From Amycolatopsis vancoresmycina (GTDB lineage Bacteria > Actinomycetota > Actinomycetes > Mycobacteriales > Pseudonocardiaceae): a stretch of DNA of 64,000 nucleotides. The stretch is taken from the NCBI RefSeq assembly GCF_000716785.1, contig NZ_JNYY01000006.1, positions 558,001 through 622,000 on the forward strand. Reading direction: 5' to 3'. Positions 24,103 to 32,318 of this stretch are shown here, one piece after another. Under the pieces are notes generated by a model, which made no database searches, had not been told where the DNA came from, and was given only the letters and a program-made list of their open reading frames with translations. The translations under genes and the position numbers were made by a program. The stretch's first letter is position 1. The number at the start of each line of letters is the position of its first letter.

Positions 24103-26903
24103 TTCCTGCTCTCTTCTCCTCGTTCCATCACACGACCGGCGACCACGCCTTGGGGCGGGCTGTCTGCCGTCAGGTCCTCCGCCTTGGCCAGGCCGGCGGC
24201 GAACGCGTCGAACGCCGCTCGCTCGGCCGCCGGGTCCCGCCGGGTGCGGTGGGCGACGGCTCGGGCGATCGGCCGCCCCGCGGGCTGCTGCCGCAGGCCG
24301 GGGGCGAGCTGGGCGCCGGGGACGCGGCGGATCAGGCCGTCCCGCGACGGTGGCGGGGCCGCGGCGATCGGCGCGGTGGCGACCGGCACCGCGGACCACG
24401 TGCGGCCGGCGGGCATCGCCGACTCCCCCGGCACGCGCACCGGCAGCCCCGAGCCGTCGTCCGGCGACGGGACGGGCACCGGCGGCGGCACGGGTGCGGT
24501 GACGAGGGTGGGCGGCGCGGACGGCGGTTCGGCCGCCATCGCGCTGACCTCGGCGGCCTTGGCGAACGCGCTCTCGAAGCCGTCCATCGCGGCCTTGGTG
24601 GCTTCGGGGTCGTGGCGCGGCTTGTCCTCGGCCACCGGGGCCGACGTGCCCGGGCTGGGCAGCTGGGCGCCGCGGACCCGGCGGCGCAGGCCGCCGCGGG
24701 ACTCGGAGGTGGCCGGTTCCGGTTCTTCGGCCGGCTTGACGTCGGGTTCGGCGTCCGGCCACACCGGTTCCAGCTCGCGGAACCAGCGGAAGCCGTTGCC
24801 GGGGCCGAGCAGCGCCGGGATGGCCGGCGCCGGCAGCTCGGCGGGTCGCGCGCGGACCGGTTCGGGCGCGGGCGGCCGGAAACTGTCCAAATCGGACAGT
24901 GTGGTGGGCGCCGCGTGCCGCGGCGCCGAGACCGCCGGCGCGGCCTGCGCCGGGATCACCGGCGTCGGCTCGGCCTTCGGGCGCAGCGCGGTGCGATGGG
25001 TGAACAGGGCGGGCGGGATGGTCAGCCGCGCGGTCACGCCGCCGGTGGTCGGCGTCGCGAGCAGCTCGACGCCCAGTTCGTGGCGCCGGGCCAGCCGGCC
25101 GACCACGAACAGGCCGAGCACACTGGTCGGTGCGAGCTCCAGGCGTTCGCGTTCGACGAGCCGCTGGTTCTCCTCGGCCAGCTTGTCCGCGGTCATGCCG
25201 ATGCCGTGGTCGACGATGCTCACCAGGCAGGCGCCGTCGGCGAGCAGCATCGTGTCGACCTCGACCATCGAGCCCGGCGGCGAGAACGACGTCGCGTTCT
25301 CCAGCAGCTCGGCGAACACGAGCACCAGGTCGGCGCCGAGGGCCGACGACAGCAGGATTTCCGCGACGACGCCGAGCTTGACGCGCTGGTAGTCCTCGAT
25401 CTCGGCGAGCGCGGACCGCAGGGCGGTGGACAGCTCGATCGGGCCGGCGATCCGGGTTTCGTCGCGGGTGCCGGACACGACCAGCAGGTTGTCGGCGTTC
25501 CGGCGCAGGCGGGTGGAGAGGTGGTCGAGCCGGTAGAGGCTGGCCAGCAGCCGGGTGTCCTGCTCGTTGCGCTCGACCTCGTCGATCAGGGCCAGCTGGC
25601 GGCCGACGAGGTTCTGCGTGCGCTTCGCGACGTTCGCGAACATCAGGCTGGTGTTGCGCCGGGTGAGGGCCTGGCGTTCGACCAGCTCGGCCGCGGTGGT
25701 CTGGACCCGGTTGAACGCGGCGGCCAGCTTGCCGAGCTCGTCGCCGGAGACGACGTCGATGGTGGCCAGCCGCGGGACCTGCGCCTCGGCTTCCTCGGTG
25801 TCGGTCACGCGGACGAGCTCGGTGCCGGCCAGGTCGGCGACCGACGTCGCCGCGGTGGTCAGCTGGCGCAGCGGCCCGGCGATCGAGCGGGACACCGCGA
25901 CGGCGAGGAAGGCGACCAGCAGGAACAGCCCGCCGGCGCCGAGGCCGACGGTCCAGGCCAGCCGGGTCGCGTCGGCGGCACGGCCGTTCGCGGAGTCGGC
26001 GATCTCGCCGATCACCCGTTCCTGCACCAGTTTCCGCTGGCTCGCCTGGCTTTCCGACGACGCGAGGACGTCGGCGACGTACTGGGTGGTGCCCGCGGTG
26101 GTGCGCGGGTTGCCGATCTGGGCGGCGAGGTCCTCGATCCGGCGGCCTGCCTCGCTCGCCTCGACGTTGACCACCAGCGACGCCTGTTCGCTGTCGGTTT
26201 CGTCGTCGGCCTGCTGGACGAACCGGTCGGTGAAGATCGGCGCCTGCTGGGTGGCGTCGTCCAGGATCGGCCGGCCCGCCTCGGGCGACACCGCGGTCAC
26301 GATCAACGCCATGCCCCGCAACGAGTTCTCCTCGTTCGCGCGCAGCAGCGCCTCCAGCGCGGACAGCTCCCGGGTGCCCTCCGCGTCGTCGGTCAGCTGC
26401 GGGACCAGCCGCAGCGAGTCGATCACCGCGCCGATCACCGCGTGGTAGGTGCGCGCGACGCTGTCGAGCGCGACGCCGCGGCGTTCGGCGTTCTGCCGCA
26501 GCTCGGCCAGCGAGCCGATCCGGGTCAGCGCCGCGGACAGCTCGTCGGGCGCGTCGGGCCCGAGCGAGGACCGCACCTGCTCGACCGCCGCGTCGACCGT
26601 CTTCCGCTGCTGGAGCATCTGGTCGGCGGGCATCGACGGCGTGGCGACGAACGCGCCGGTCTGCAGCCGTTCGCGCTGCAGCTGCCAGACCAGCCCGCCC
26701 AGCTGCTGCGTGTACCGCGCCACCGTCGCCGACTGGTCGGCCGCGCCGGCGCTGTTCGCCTGCGTCAGCACGAACGGCACCGACACCAGTACCACCGCGA
26801 CCAGCGGCGGCAGGAGCAGCAGGTTCAGCTTGCCGCGAATGCCGAGCCGGGCGAGGAAACCCCCGCCGCCCGCCGGTTTCGCGGTCGACCTGCCGTGCCT
26901 CAT
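24099..26903 (-). CDS. cvnA: Conservon sensor histidine kinase-like protein with NIT domain
   Basis: 934 residues from ATG at 26903, with AAGGTGG upstream. A first span (LLLLPPLVAVVLVSVPFVL, about 29-47) is followed by a large extracytoplasmic helical NIT (nitrate/nitrite-sensing) domain to about 310, a second span (LGAGGLFLLVAFLAVAVS near 325), HAMP (to about 400), a dimerisation region and an ATPase domain (LLENATSFSPPGSMVEVDT; VSIVDHGIGMT). Beyond about 660 is a disordered Pro/Ala-rich tail. It lies only 25 bases after the ABC ATPase gene, suggesting co-transcription with the importer. Confidence 0.9.
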   Translation of the reverse strand: MRHGRSTAKPAGGGGFLARLGIRGKLNLLLLPPLVAVVLVSVPFVLTQANSAGAADQSATVARYTQQLGGLVWQLQRERLQTGAFVATPSMPADQMLQQRKTVDAAVEQVRSSLGPDAPDELSAALTRIGSLAELRQNAERRGVALDSVARTYHAVIGAVIDSLRLVPQLTDDAEGTRELSALEALLRANEENSLRGMALIVTAVSPEAGRPILDDATQQAPIFTDRFVQQADDETDSEQASLVVNVEASEAGRRIEDLAAQIGNPRTTAGTTQYVADVLASSESQASQRKLVQERVIGEIADSANGRAADATRLAWTVGLGAGGLFLLVAFLAVAVSRSIAGPLRQLTTAATSVADLAGTELVRVTDTEEAEAQVPRLATIDVVSGDELGKLAAAFNRVQTTAAELVERQALTRRNTSLMFANVAKRTQNLVGRQLALIDEVERNEQDTRLLASLYRLDHLSTRLRRNADNLLVVSGTRDETRIAGPIELSTALRSALAEIEDYQRVKLGVVAEILLSSALGADLVLVFAELLENATSFSPPGSMVEVDTMLLADGACLVSIVDHGIGMTADKLAEENQRLVERERLELAPTSVLGLFVVGRLARRHELGVELLATPTTGGVTARLTIPPALFTHRTALRPKAEPTPVIPAQAAPAVSAPRHAAPTTLSDLDSFRPPAPEPVRARPAELPAPAIPALLGPGNGFRWFRELEPVWPDAEPDVKPAEEPEPATSESRGGLRRRVRGAQLPSPGTSAPVAEDKPRHDPEATKAAMDGFESAFAKAAEVSAMAAEPPSAPPTLVTAPVPPPVPVPSPDDGSGLPVRVPGESAMPAGRTWSAVPVATAPIAAAPPPSRDGLIRRVPGAQLAPGLRQQPAGRPIARAVAHRTRRDPAAERAAFDAFAAGLAKAEDLTADSPPQGVVAGRVMERGEESRK

Positions 26904-26928
26904 CCCGCCACCTTCCCGTCTTGCGTTC

Positions 26929-27717
26929 TCACTCGACCGCGGCCACCCGGCTGACGTGCCCCCGGTGCTGCTCCCGGACCAGGTCCTCGATCCGGGCGCG
27001 CAGCGCGAGGAACCGCGGTTCGCGCTTCACCGCCAGGTCGCGTCCGGCGGGCAGCGCCACCTCGACGTCCGCGGCGATCCGGCCCGGGTCCGAGGCGAGC
27101 ACCACCACCCGGCCGCCGAGGAAGACCGCTTCCTCGACGTCGTGGGTGACCATCAGCACCGTGGTGCCGGTGTCGGCCCACACCTGGCGGATCAGCACCT
27201 GCATGTCCTCTTTGGTCTGGACGTCCAGCGCGCCGAAGGGTTCGTCCAGCAGCAGAACTTCCGGTTCGCACGCCAGGGCCCGCGCGATCGCGACGCGCTG
27301 CTTCTGGCCGCCGGAGAGCTGCTTCGGCAGCGACTTGCGCACGCGGTCGAGCCCGGTTTCGGCGAGGTACCAGCTCACCCGCTCGGCACGCTCGGCCGGG
27401 TCGATCGAGAGCAGCTCGAGTCCGAACGCGACGTTCTTCTCGACGGTGCGCCACGGGTAGAGCGCGCCGGCCTGGAAGACGAGCCCGCGGTCCGGGCCGG
27501 GCCCGGTCACCGGGACGCCGTCGAGCACGATCTCGCCTTCGGTCGGCCGGGTGAGCCCGGCGACCAGCGACAGCAGCGTCGACTTGCCCGAGCCGCTCGC
27601 GCCGACGACGCAGACGAACTCGCCGCGCAGGACTTCGAGGTCGACGCCGTCGAGCGCGCGGGTGACCTTGCCGCGGACGGTGTAGTCCTTCGCGACGTTC
27701 CGCAGTTCCAGCGTCAT
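26929..27717 (-). CDS. NitT/TauT-family ABC transporter ATP-binding protein
   Basis: 262 residues from ATG at 27717, overlapping the permease stop (ATGA). Walker A GASGSGKST is at 39-47, the Q-loop FQAGALYPW near 78, the signature LSGGQKQR near 131, Walker B VLLLDEPFGALD near 151, and the switch His in THDVEEAVF. This is the SsuB/TauB/NrtD type. The ALYPW motif is common in nitrate, sulfonate and taurine importers. Substrate specificity cannot be assigned from the ATPase. Confidence 0.92.
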   Translation of the reverse strand: MTLELRNVAKDYTVRGKVTRALDGVDLEVLRGEFVCVVGASGSGKSTLLSLVAGLTRPTEGEIVLDGVPVTGPGPDRGLVFQAGALYPWRTVEKNVAFGLELLSIDPAERAERVSWYLAETGLDRVRKSLPKQLSGGQKQRVAIARALACEPEVLLLDEPFGALDVQTKEDMQVLIRQVWADTGTTVLMVTHDVEEAVFLGGRVVVLASDPGRIAADVEVALPAGRDLAVKREPRFLALRARIEDLVREQHRGHVSRVAAVE

Positions 27718-28652
27718 GCCGCCCACTTCCCGACCCGCGTGCGCAGCAGGCGCAGCAGGACGTCGATCAGGAGCCCGGCGAGCCCGATGACCACGAGCAC
27801 CGCGAAGATCTTGTCCGTCTGCAGGAACCGTTGCGCGCGGACGATCCGGTAGCCGAGGCCGGCCGAGGAGTTGATCAGCTCGGCGACGACCACGAAGTTC
27901 CACGCCGCGGCGGCGTTGACCCGGATCGCGTCGATCATGCCCGGCAGCGAGTGCGGCACGACGATCTTGCGCAGCACCTCGCCGCGGCGCGCGCCGAGCG
28001 TGTAGGAGACGTCGAGCAGCGCGCTGGGCACGCCGCGGACGACGTCGGCGGTCATCAGCGTGTTGAAGAAGACCGTCCCGATGAACAGGATGGCGATCTT
28101 CGACGGCTCGCCGAGGCCGAGCCAGATGATCAGCAGCGGGATGAACGCGCTCGCCGGCAGGTAGCGCAGCAGCCCGATCAGCGGCTCGAAGAACGCCTGC
28201 CCGGCGGTGAAGGTGCCCATCAGGATGCCGAGCGGCACCGAAACCAGCACCGCGAGGCCGAAGCCTTCGAGCACCCGCTGGGTCGTCGCCCAGAGGTCGT
28301 CGAAGAGCTCGCCGGTGCCCGCCATGTCGAGCCCGGCCCGCAGCACGGCGGCCGGGGACGGCAGGAACGTCGAGTCGACGGCGCCGCTGACGCTCAGCAC
28401 GACCCACGCGAGGAACGGGATCGCGAACGACAGCGCCGCCAGCGTCCAGCGGGCCGGCGCGGAAATGGGCGCCCGCAAGGAGAACAGCGGCGACGCGGGC
28501 TTCGGCGCGGACCGCCGCGGCAGCGGTCCCCACGCCGGGCGGCCGCGGCCGGCCGCGTGCTCCTCGGCGAGCCGCTGCTCGGCTTCCAGTGCCTCGGCGG
28601 CTCGCTCGTCGGCCGCCGAGGCCGGGGTGGTGCGCTGGGTCGGACCGGTCAC
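27714..28652 (-). CDS. NitT/TauT-family ABC transporter permease
   Basis: 312 residues from GTG at 28652, which overlaps the binding-protein stop (GTGA). A cytoplasmic N-terminal stretch of about 70 residues rich in Ala/Glu/Arg precedes six membrane spans. The coupling loop near LGARRGEVLRKIVVPHSLPG is diagnostic of SsuC/TauC permeases, as is LLRYLPASAFIPLLIIWLG. The long N-terminus is unusual for a family averaging about 260 residues. Confidence 0.92.
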   Translation of the reverse strand: MTGPTQRTTPASAADERAAEALEAEQRLAEEHAAGRGRPAWGPLPRRSAPKPASPLFSLRAPISAPARWTLAALSFAIPFLAWVVLSVSGAVDSTFLPSPAAVLRAGLDMAGTGELFDDLWATTQRVLEGFGLAVLVSVPLGILMGTFTAGQAFFEPLIGLLRYLPASAFIPLLIIWLGLGEPSKIAILFIGTVFFNTLMTADVVRGVPSALLDVSYTLGARRGEVLRKIVVPHSLPGMIDAIRVNAAAAWNFVVVAELINSSAGLGYRIVRAQRFLQTDKIFAVLVVIGLAGLLIDVLLRLLRTRVGKWAA

Positions 28653-29662
28653 TGGGGCGCGGCCTTCACGAACTGGTCGTCGAACAGCCCGTCGAGCGAC
28701 GGCCGCTGCTGGGCGAGCCCGGTGCCGACGATGAAGTCGACGATCTTGTTCGCCTGGAAGTCGAGGTGCTGCGGGGTGACGCCCGGGGTGAACGCGTCGA
28801 GGTTCTGCTGGCGCGTGAAGATCGTGGTGCCGGCGTCGTAGGACTTGTAGTCCGCGTCGGAGACGCCACCGCGCTTGGCCATGATCTTGACGGCCGCGTC
28901 CTTGTTGGCCTTGATCCAGGCCAGCGTCTCGAACCAGGTGTTGACGAGCGCCTGCACGTCCTTCGGGTGGTCCTTGACCAGCTTCTGCGACGTGACGAGG
29001 TGGTCGGGGATGGCGCCCGGGAACTCCGCCGACGACGAGATCGCGCGGCTGCCGGGGCGCTCGAGGGCCTTGGAGGTGAACGGCGCGAACGCGGCGACCG
29101 CGTCGACCTGGCTGCCGGCGAACGCGGCCGCCGCGGCGTCGGTCGGGAGGTTGACGAGCTGGATGTCCTTTTCGGTCAGTTTCGCCGACTGCAGCGCGAG
29201 CAGCAGCAGGTAGTGGTCGACCGCGCCCTGCTCGACGGCGACCTTCTTGCCCTTGAGGTCGGCGATGCTGGTGATCCCGTCCCGCGCGATGATCTTGTCG
29301 TTGCCGGTGGAGTTGTCGTTCACCAGCACGATCGACAGCTTGGCGCCGCCGGAGACCGACGACAGCGTGTCGTTGAGGGTCTGGCTGTTGGCGTCGATGG
29401 CGCCGCTGGAAAGGGCGTTGATGCTGTCGGTGTAGTTGTCGAAGTACTTGAGGTCGACGTTCACGCCGTTCTTGGCGAACAGGCCCTGTTCCTGCGCCAC
29501 CTGCCAGGGGAACCAGCCCGGCCAGGCGCTGAACCCGAGGGTGATCTTGCTGCCGCTGCCCGAGGCGGAGCTGTCACTGCAGCCCGAAAGCGCGGTGACC
29601 CCGGCGAGGGTCAGCAAGGTCAGGAGCACCGTCAGCAGACGGGGGCGGGAACGGGAAATCAC
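28649..29662 (-). CDS. NitT/TauT-family ABC substrate-binding lipoprotein
   Basis: 337 residues from GTG at 29662, chosen because GGAG lies 8 bases upstream and it gives a lipoprotein signal with lipobox LSGC (Cys 28). The mature start ITLGFSAWPGWFPWQVAQEQ is typical of the SsuA/NMT1-like family, with the later SGAIDANSQTLNDTL and DLKGKKVAVEQGAVDH lobes. The ligand could be an aliphatic sulfonate, nitrate, a pyrimidine or another small anion. It is the first gene of what looks like a seven-gene unit reaching to cvnD. Confidence 0.9.
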   Translation of the reverse strand: MISRSRPRLLTVLLTLLTLAGVTALSGCSDSSASGSGSKITLGFSAWPGWFPWQVAQEQGLFAKNGVNVDLKYFDNYTDSINALSSGAIDANSQTLNDTLSSVSGGAKLSIVLVNDNSTGNDKIIARDGITSIADLKGKKVAVEQGAVDHYLLLLALQSAKLTEKDIQLVNLPTDAAAAAFAGSQVDAVAAFAPFTSKALERPGSRAISSSAEFPGAIPDHLVTSQKLVKDHPKDVQALVNTWFETLAWIKANKDAAVKIMAKRGGVSDADYKSYDAGTTIFTRQQNLDAFTPGVTPQHLDFQANKIVDFIVGTGLAQQRPSLDGLFDDQFVKAAPQ

Positions 29663-29723
29663 AACGAACTCCAGATGGCGGGGGAAGTGGAGTGGTGCCG
29701 TACCAAAGGGGGAATTGCGGTGC

Positions 29724-29789
29724 TCAGGGCCACGGGCGGTGACGACGGGAAGGGTCAACGGGTCGAGCTGCGCCACCGCGCACGGTCAT
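29724..29789 (-). CDS. Possible 21-residue leader peptide upstream of the importer operon
   Basis: ATG at 29789 with an AGAG site 6-9 bases upstream opens a 21-codon frame ending TGA at 29724, 61 bases before the binding-protein start. The product reads MTVRGGAARPVDPSRRHRPW plus a final Pro. It contains the SRRH string also seen in actinomycete leader peptides upstream of sulfur genes, but it lacks the Cys residues of those peptides. It could equally be chance coding in the 5' leader. Confidence 0.3.
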   Translation of the reverse strand: MTVRGGAARPVDPSRRHRPWP

Positions 29790-29837
29790 CGCTGCTCTCT
29801 TCCGGCCGCACCTGATCGGGTCATTGCGGGAGAACGC

Positions 29838-29919
29838 GGACAGGAAGCACCTGACGCCCAGTGAAATCCAGCCCTCAACGCACCGGATCAGCCACCCCTG
29901 TCCCTCTCCCGGGCGAGAG
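29838..29919 (-). promoter_or_regulatory. Possible structured 5' leader of the importer operon
   Basis: GGACAGG (29838-29844) pairs exactly with CCTGTCC (29897-29903) across 52 bases. Directly next to it, CTCTC/GAGAG (29904-29919, loop CCGGGC) forms a small hairpin. On the minus strand these precede the candidate leader peptide. No known riboswitch consensus (SAM, TPP, guanidine) was recognised. The rest of the 652-base gap (29663-30314) is less GC-rich, holds a 14-bp palindrome at 30167 and shows no convincing gene. Confidence 0.35.
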
Positions 29920-30166
29920 CCTAGCGAGTGACACAAGATCCCCACAACGTCCGTCCATTGCAGCCGAACGAGTGACCACCAACCGGCGTAACCTGCATGA
30001 TCACCGTTGTTCAAGATCAACTTGAGCCGAGTTTCTGTCGGCCGCCCGGCCAAGATTTCCGGTGCGCCGCAACCGGATGGTGTGCAGCGCCCAGGAAGAT
30101 CGCCCCTGTTCGTTACCGCGGCAGCGGGGAGTACCGAGATCATCACCGACAGCGATCCGGCAGTGG

Positions 30167-30180
30167 CGAACGATCGTTCG
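30167..30180. promoter_or_regulatory. Perfect 14-bp palindrome, possible operator
   Basis: CGAACGATCGTTCG reads the same on both strands. It lies about 500 bases before the importer operon and 135 bases after the GT39 stop, within a stretch that is less GC-rich than the genes. Its symmetry suits a dimeric HTH regulator, but no cognate regulator is encoded nearby. Confidence 0.3.
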
Positions 30181-30314
30181 GAATACGCCGGCCGCACCGG
30201 CCGAATTCGAACACGTGTCCGCATCCGCCGTTATCGCACCGACCCCCCGCACGCCGAATGATTCCCGGACTGTTTACACGCCCGAAACAATTCGGCCGGG
30301 CCACCTAATTTCTG

Positions 30315-32177
30315 TCAACCGATCGATTTTGTCAGGTCGTAAACCGTCGTGCCGCCGACGGTCACCGGCGCGAAGTTCTGCTCCACCCAGGACTCGATCT
30401 CCCCCGCGGTCCCGCGGCCGCCCCCGAAGCCGCCGCGGCCACCCGCGACGTAGTAGCGGATGTCGCCGTCGGCGACGTACTGCTGGAACCGTTCCAGCGT
30501 CGGCGCCGGGTCGCTGCCGCTGAAGCCGCCGATCGCGAGCACCGGGCGGCCGCTCGCCAGCGCCAGGCCCGCCGACTGCATCGCGCCGCTCTGCGCCGCC
30601 GCCCACTTCGTCGTGGTGCCCTTGAGGAGGTCGATCACCGCGCTGTCGGCCTGCCCCGCGCCGAAGCCGCGCGGGCCTCGTCCACCCGCGACCGCGGGAC
30701 CGGACGACGGTGTCCCGCCGGAGTGCGCGGTCGCCGCCGTGGCGAGCGTGAAGGACGCCGTCCCGAGCAGGGCGCCGCAGAGGCCGAGCACGGCCACGGC
30801 CGGGCCGAGCCGCCGGAACCGGTCGGCCCCGAAGAGCAACCCCGCGACGGCGGCGGCGCCGACCACCAGGAGCGTGTACCGCAGCCACGGCTGCCAGTCC
30901 GGCGTGCGGGCGAGGAGGACGAACCCCCAGACGGCGGTCACCGCGAGCATGACGGCGAGCACCGCGCGCGCCGCGAAGTTCGCCCGGCCGCGCCAGAGCT
31001 CCCGCGCGGAAATCCCGAGCGTGGCCGCGGTTCCCGGGGCCAGGGCGACGGTGTAGTACGGGTGGATGATGCCGCTCATGTAGCTGAACACCAGCGCGGT
31101 GACGACCAGCCAGCCGCCCCACAGCAGCAGCGCCGCCCGCGTCCGGTCGGTGCGGGGCGCGCGCCGGGTGAACCACAGGCCGGCGGCCAAGCCGATGACC
31201 GCGGCCGGCAACAGCCACGACGCTTCCGCGCCGAACTCGCCGCTGAACAGCCGCGTCAGGCCGGTTTCGCCGCCGAACCCACCGAAGCCACGGCCGCCAC
31301 CGGTCGGGGGCGTGAACGTCCCGCCGCCGCCACCCCGGCCCTCACCGAAGATCCGGCCGAGCCCGTTGTAGCCGAACGCCAGCTCCAGCACGGTGTTGTC
31401 GGTCGAGCCGCTGATGTACGGCCGGTCCGCGACGGGCCACAGCGCGACGGCGGCGATCCACCAGCCGGCGGAGACGACCACCGCACCGGCCGCGGCGACC
31501 AGCTGCCCGATCCGCCTGCCGAGCGAGGTCGGCGCCGCGACCGCGTACACCAGCACGAACGCGGGCAGCACGAGGAACGCCTGCAGCATCTTGTCGAGGA
31601 AGCCCAACCCGATCGCGACCCCGGCGAGCAGCAGCCACTTGGTGCTCCCGCGCTCGAGGGCGCGCACGACGCAGTACGCGCCGGCGACGAGCAGCAGCAC
31701 GAGGAAGGCGTCGGGGTTGTCGTAGCGGAACATGAGCGCGGCGACCGGCGTCAGCGCGAGCCCGGCCCCGGCGAGCAGCCCGGCCCCCGGCCCGGACAGC
31801 CGCCGCACGGCGAGGTAGAGCAGCCCGACCGAGGCGACCCCGGCCAGCGCGTCGGGCACCAGCAGGCTCCAGCTGGAGAAGCCGAAGAGCCGGCCGGACA
31901 ACCCCATCACCCACAGGGAAAAGGGCGGTTTGTCGACGGTGACGACGTTGCCCGGATCGAGCGAGCCGAAGAACAGCGCCTGCCAGCTCCACGTCCCGGC
32001 CTGCACGGCCATCGCGTAGAAGTCGTTGGCCCAGCCCGTCTTCGCCAGGTCCCACAGGTAGAGCAGCCCGGTGCCGAGCAGCAGCGCGGCCACGGAAGGG
32101 TTGACCCACCGGGGTTTCGGCGGCGCGGCGGGCGGCTGGGGCTGGGCGTGCTCGGGCGCCGACAGCGTGGTCGTCAT
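30315..32177 (-). CDS. GT39/ArnT-like membrane glycosyltransferase
   Basis: 620 residues from ATG at 32177, preceded by GGTGA; an in-frame GTG at 32186 is possible. About 11-13 membrane spans with the GT-C pattern: WANDFYAMAVQAG near 50 (acidic residue in the first loop) and VVTVDKPPFSLWVMGLSG near 80-97, the DKPP motif of ArnT/YkcB relatives. It transfers a sugar from polyprenyl phosphate outside the membrane. The extracytoplasmic loops contain Gly/Phe-rich inserts (near 280-300, 485-500 and 580-590). A PhoP-type box lies 34-62 bases upstream. Confidence 0.85.
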   Translation of the reverse strand: MTTTLSAPEHAQPQPPAAPPKPRWVNPSVAALLLGTGLLYLWDLAKTGWANDFYAMAVQAGTWSWQALFFGSLDPGNVVTVDKPPFSLWVMGLSGRLFGFSSWSLLVPDALAGVASVGLLYLAVRRLSGPGAGLLAGAGLALTPVAALMFRYDNPDAFLVLLLVAGAYCVVRALERGSTKWLLLAGVAIGLGFLDKMLQAFLVLPAFVLVYAVAAPTSLGRRIGQLVAAAGAVVVSAGWWIAAVALWPVADRPYISGSTDNTVLELAFGYNGLGRIFGEGRGGGGGTFTPPTGGGRGFGGFGGETGLTRLFSGEFGAEASWLLPAAVIGLAAGLWFTRRAPRTDRTRAALLLWGGWLVVTALVFSYMSGIIHPYYTVALAPGTAATLGISARELWRGRANFAARAVLAVMLAVTAVWGFVLLARTPDWQPWLRYTLLVVGAAAVAGLLFGADRFRRLGPAVAVLGLCGALLGTASFTLATAATAHSGGTPSSGPAVAGGRGPRGFGAGQADSAVIDLLKGTTTKWAAAQSGAMQSAGLALASGRPVLAIGGFSGSDPAPTLERFQQYVADGDIRYYVAGGRGGFGGGRGTAGEIESWVEQNFAPVTVGGTTVYDLTKSIG

Positions 32178-32210
32178 GGCGTTCACCGTGTCGGCGCCGC
32201 ATGTGGTGAA

Positions 32211-32239
32211 CTTGTGCCGAAGCTGTGCGCCAGCTGTGC
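32211..32239 (-). promoter_or_regulatory. PhoP-type direct-repeat box upstream of the GT39 gene
   Basis: Read on the minus strand: GCACAGC, 4 bases, GCACAGC, 4 bases, GCACAAG. The 7-mers lie at 32233-32239, 32222-32228 and 32211-32217, an exact 11-base period. This matches the TCACAGC-N4-TCACAGC consensus known for mycobacterial PhoP. It lies 34-62 bases before the start codon, suitable for activation. Confidence 0.7.
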
Positions 32240-32270
32240 ATCGCCCCCGGCCGGGTGGTCTGCCGCGGCT

Positions 32271-32318
32271 GGTCGTGAGTGGTAAGGCGAGTTAGAACTC
32301 GCCTTACCACTCACGACC
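32271..32318. terminator. Long palindrome terminator at the histidine-kinase stop
   Basis: Two perfect 23-base arms (32271-32293 and 32296-32318) with a 2-nt AG loop. The arm begins GGTCGTGAGTGGTAAGGCGA and continues with GTT. The right arm contains the TGA stop of the histidine kinase (32311-32313 on the minus strand). It shares its core with the palindrome at 15373-15414. It separates the kinase operon from the PhoP box and promoter of the GT39 gene. Confidence 0.75.

Noticed and set aside
24087..26954. 955-codon plus-strand frame opposite cvnA
   Set aside because: Shadow of the sensor gene; composition is Arg/Gly/Ala-rich and no family is recognisable.
29663..30000. SAM, TPP or guanidine riboswitch upstream of the importer
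   Set aside because: Diagnostic core sequences of these classes were looked for and not found; only a general structured leader is suggested.
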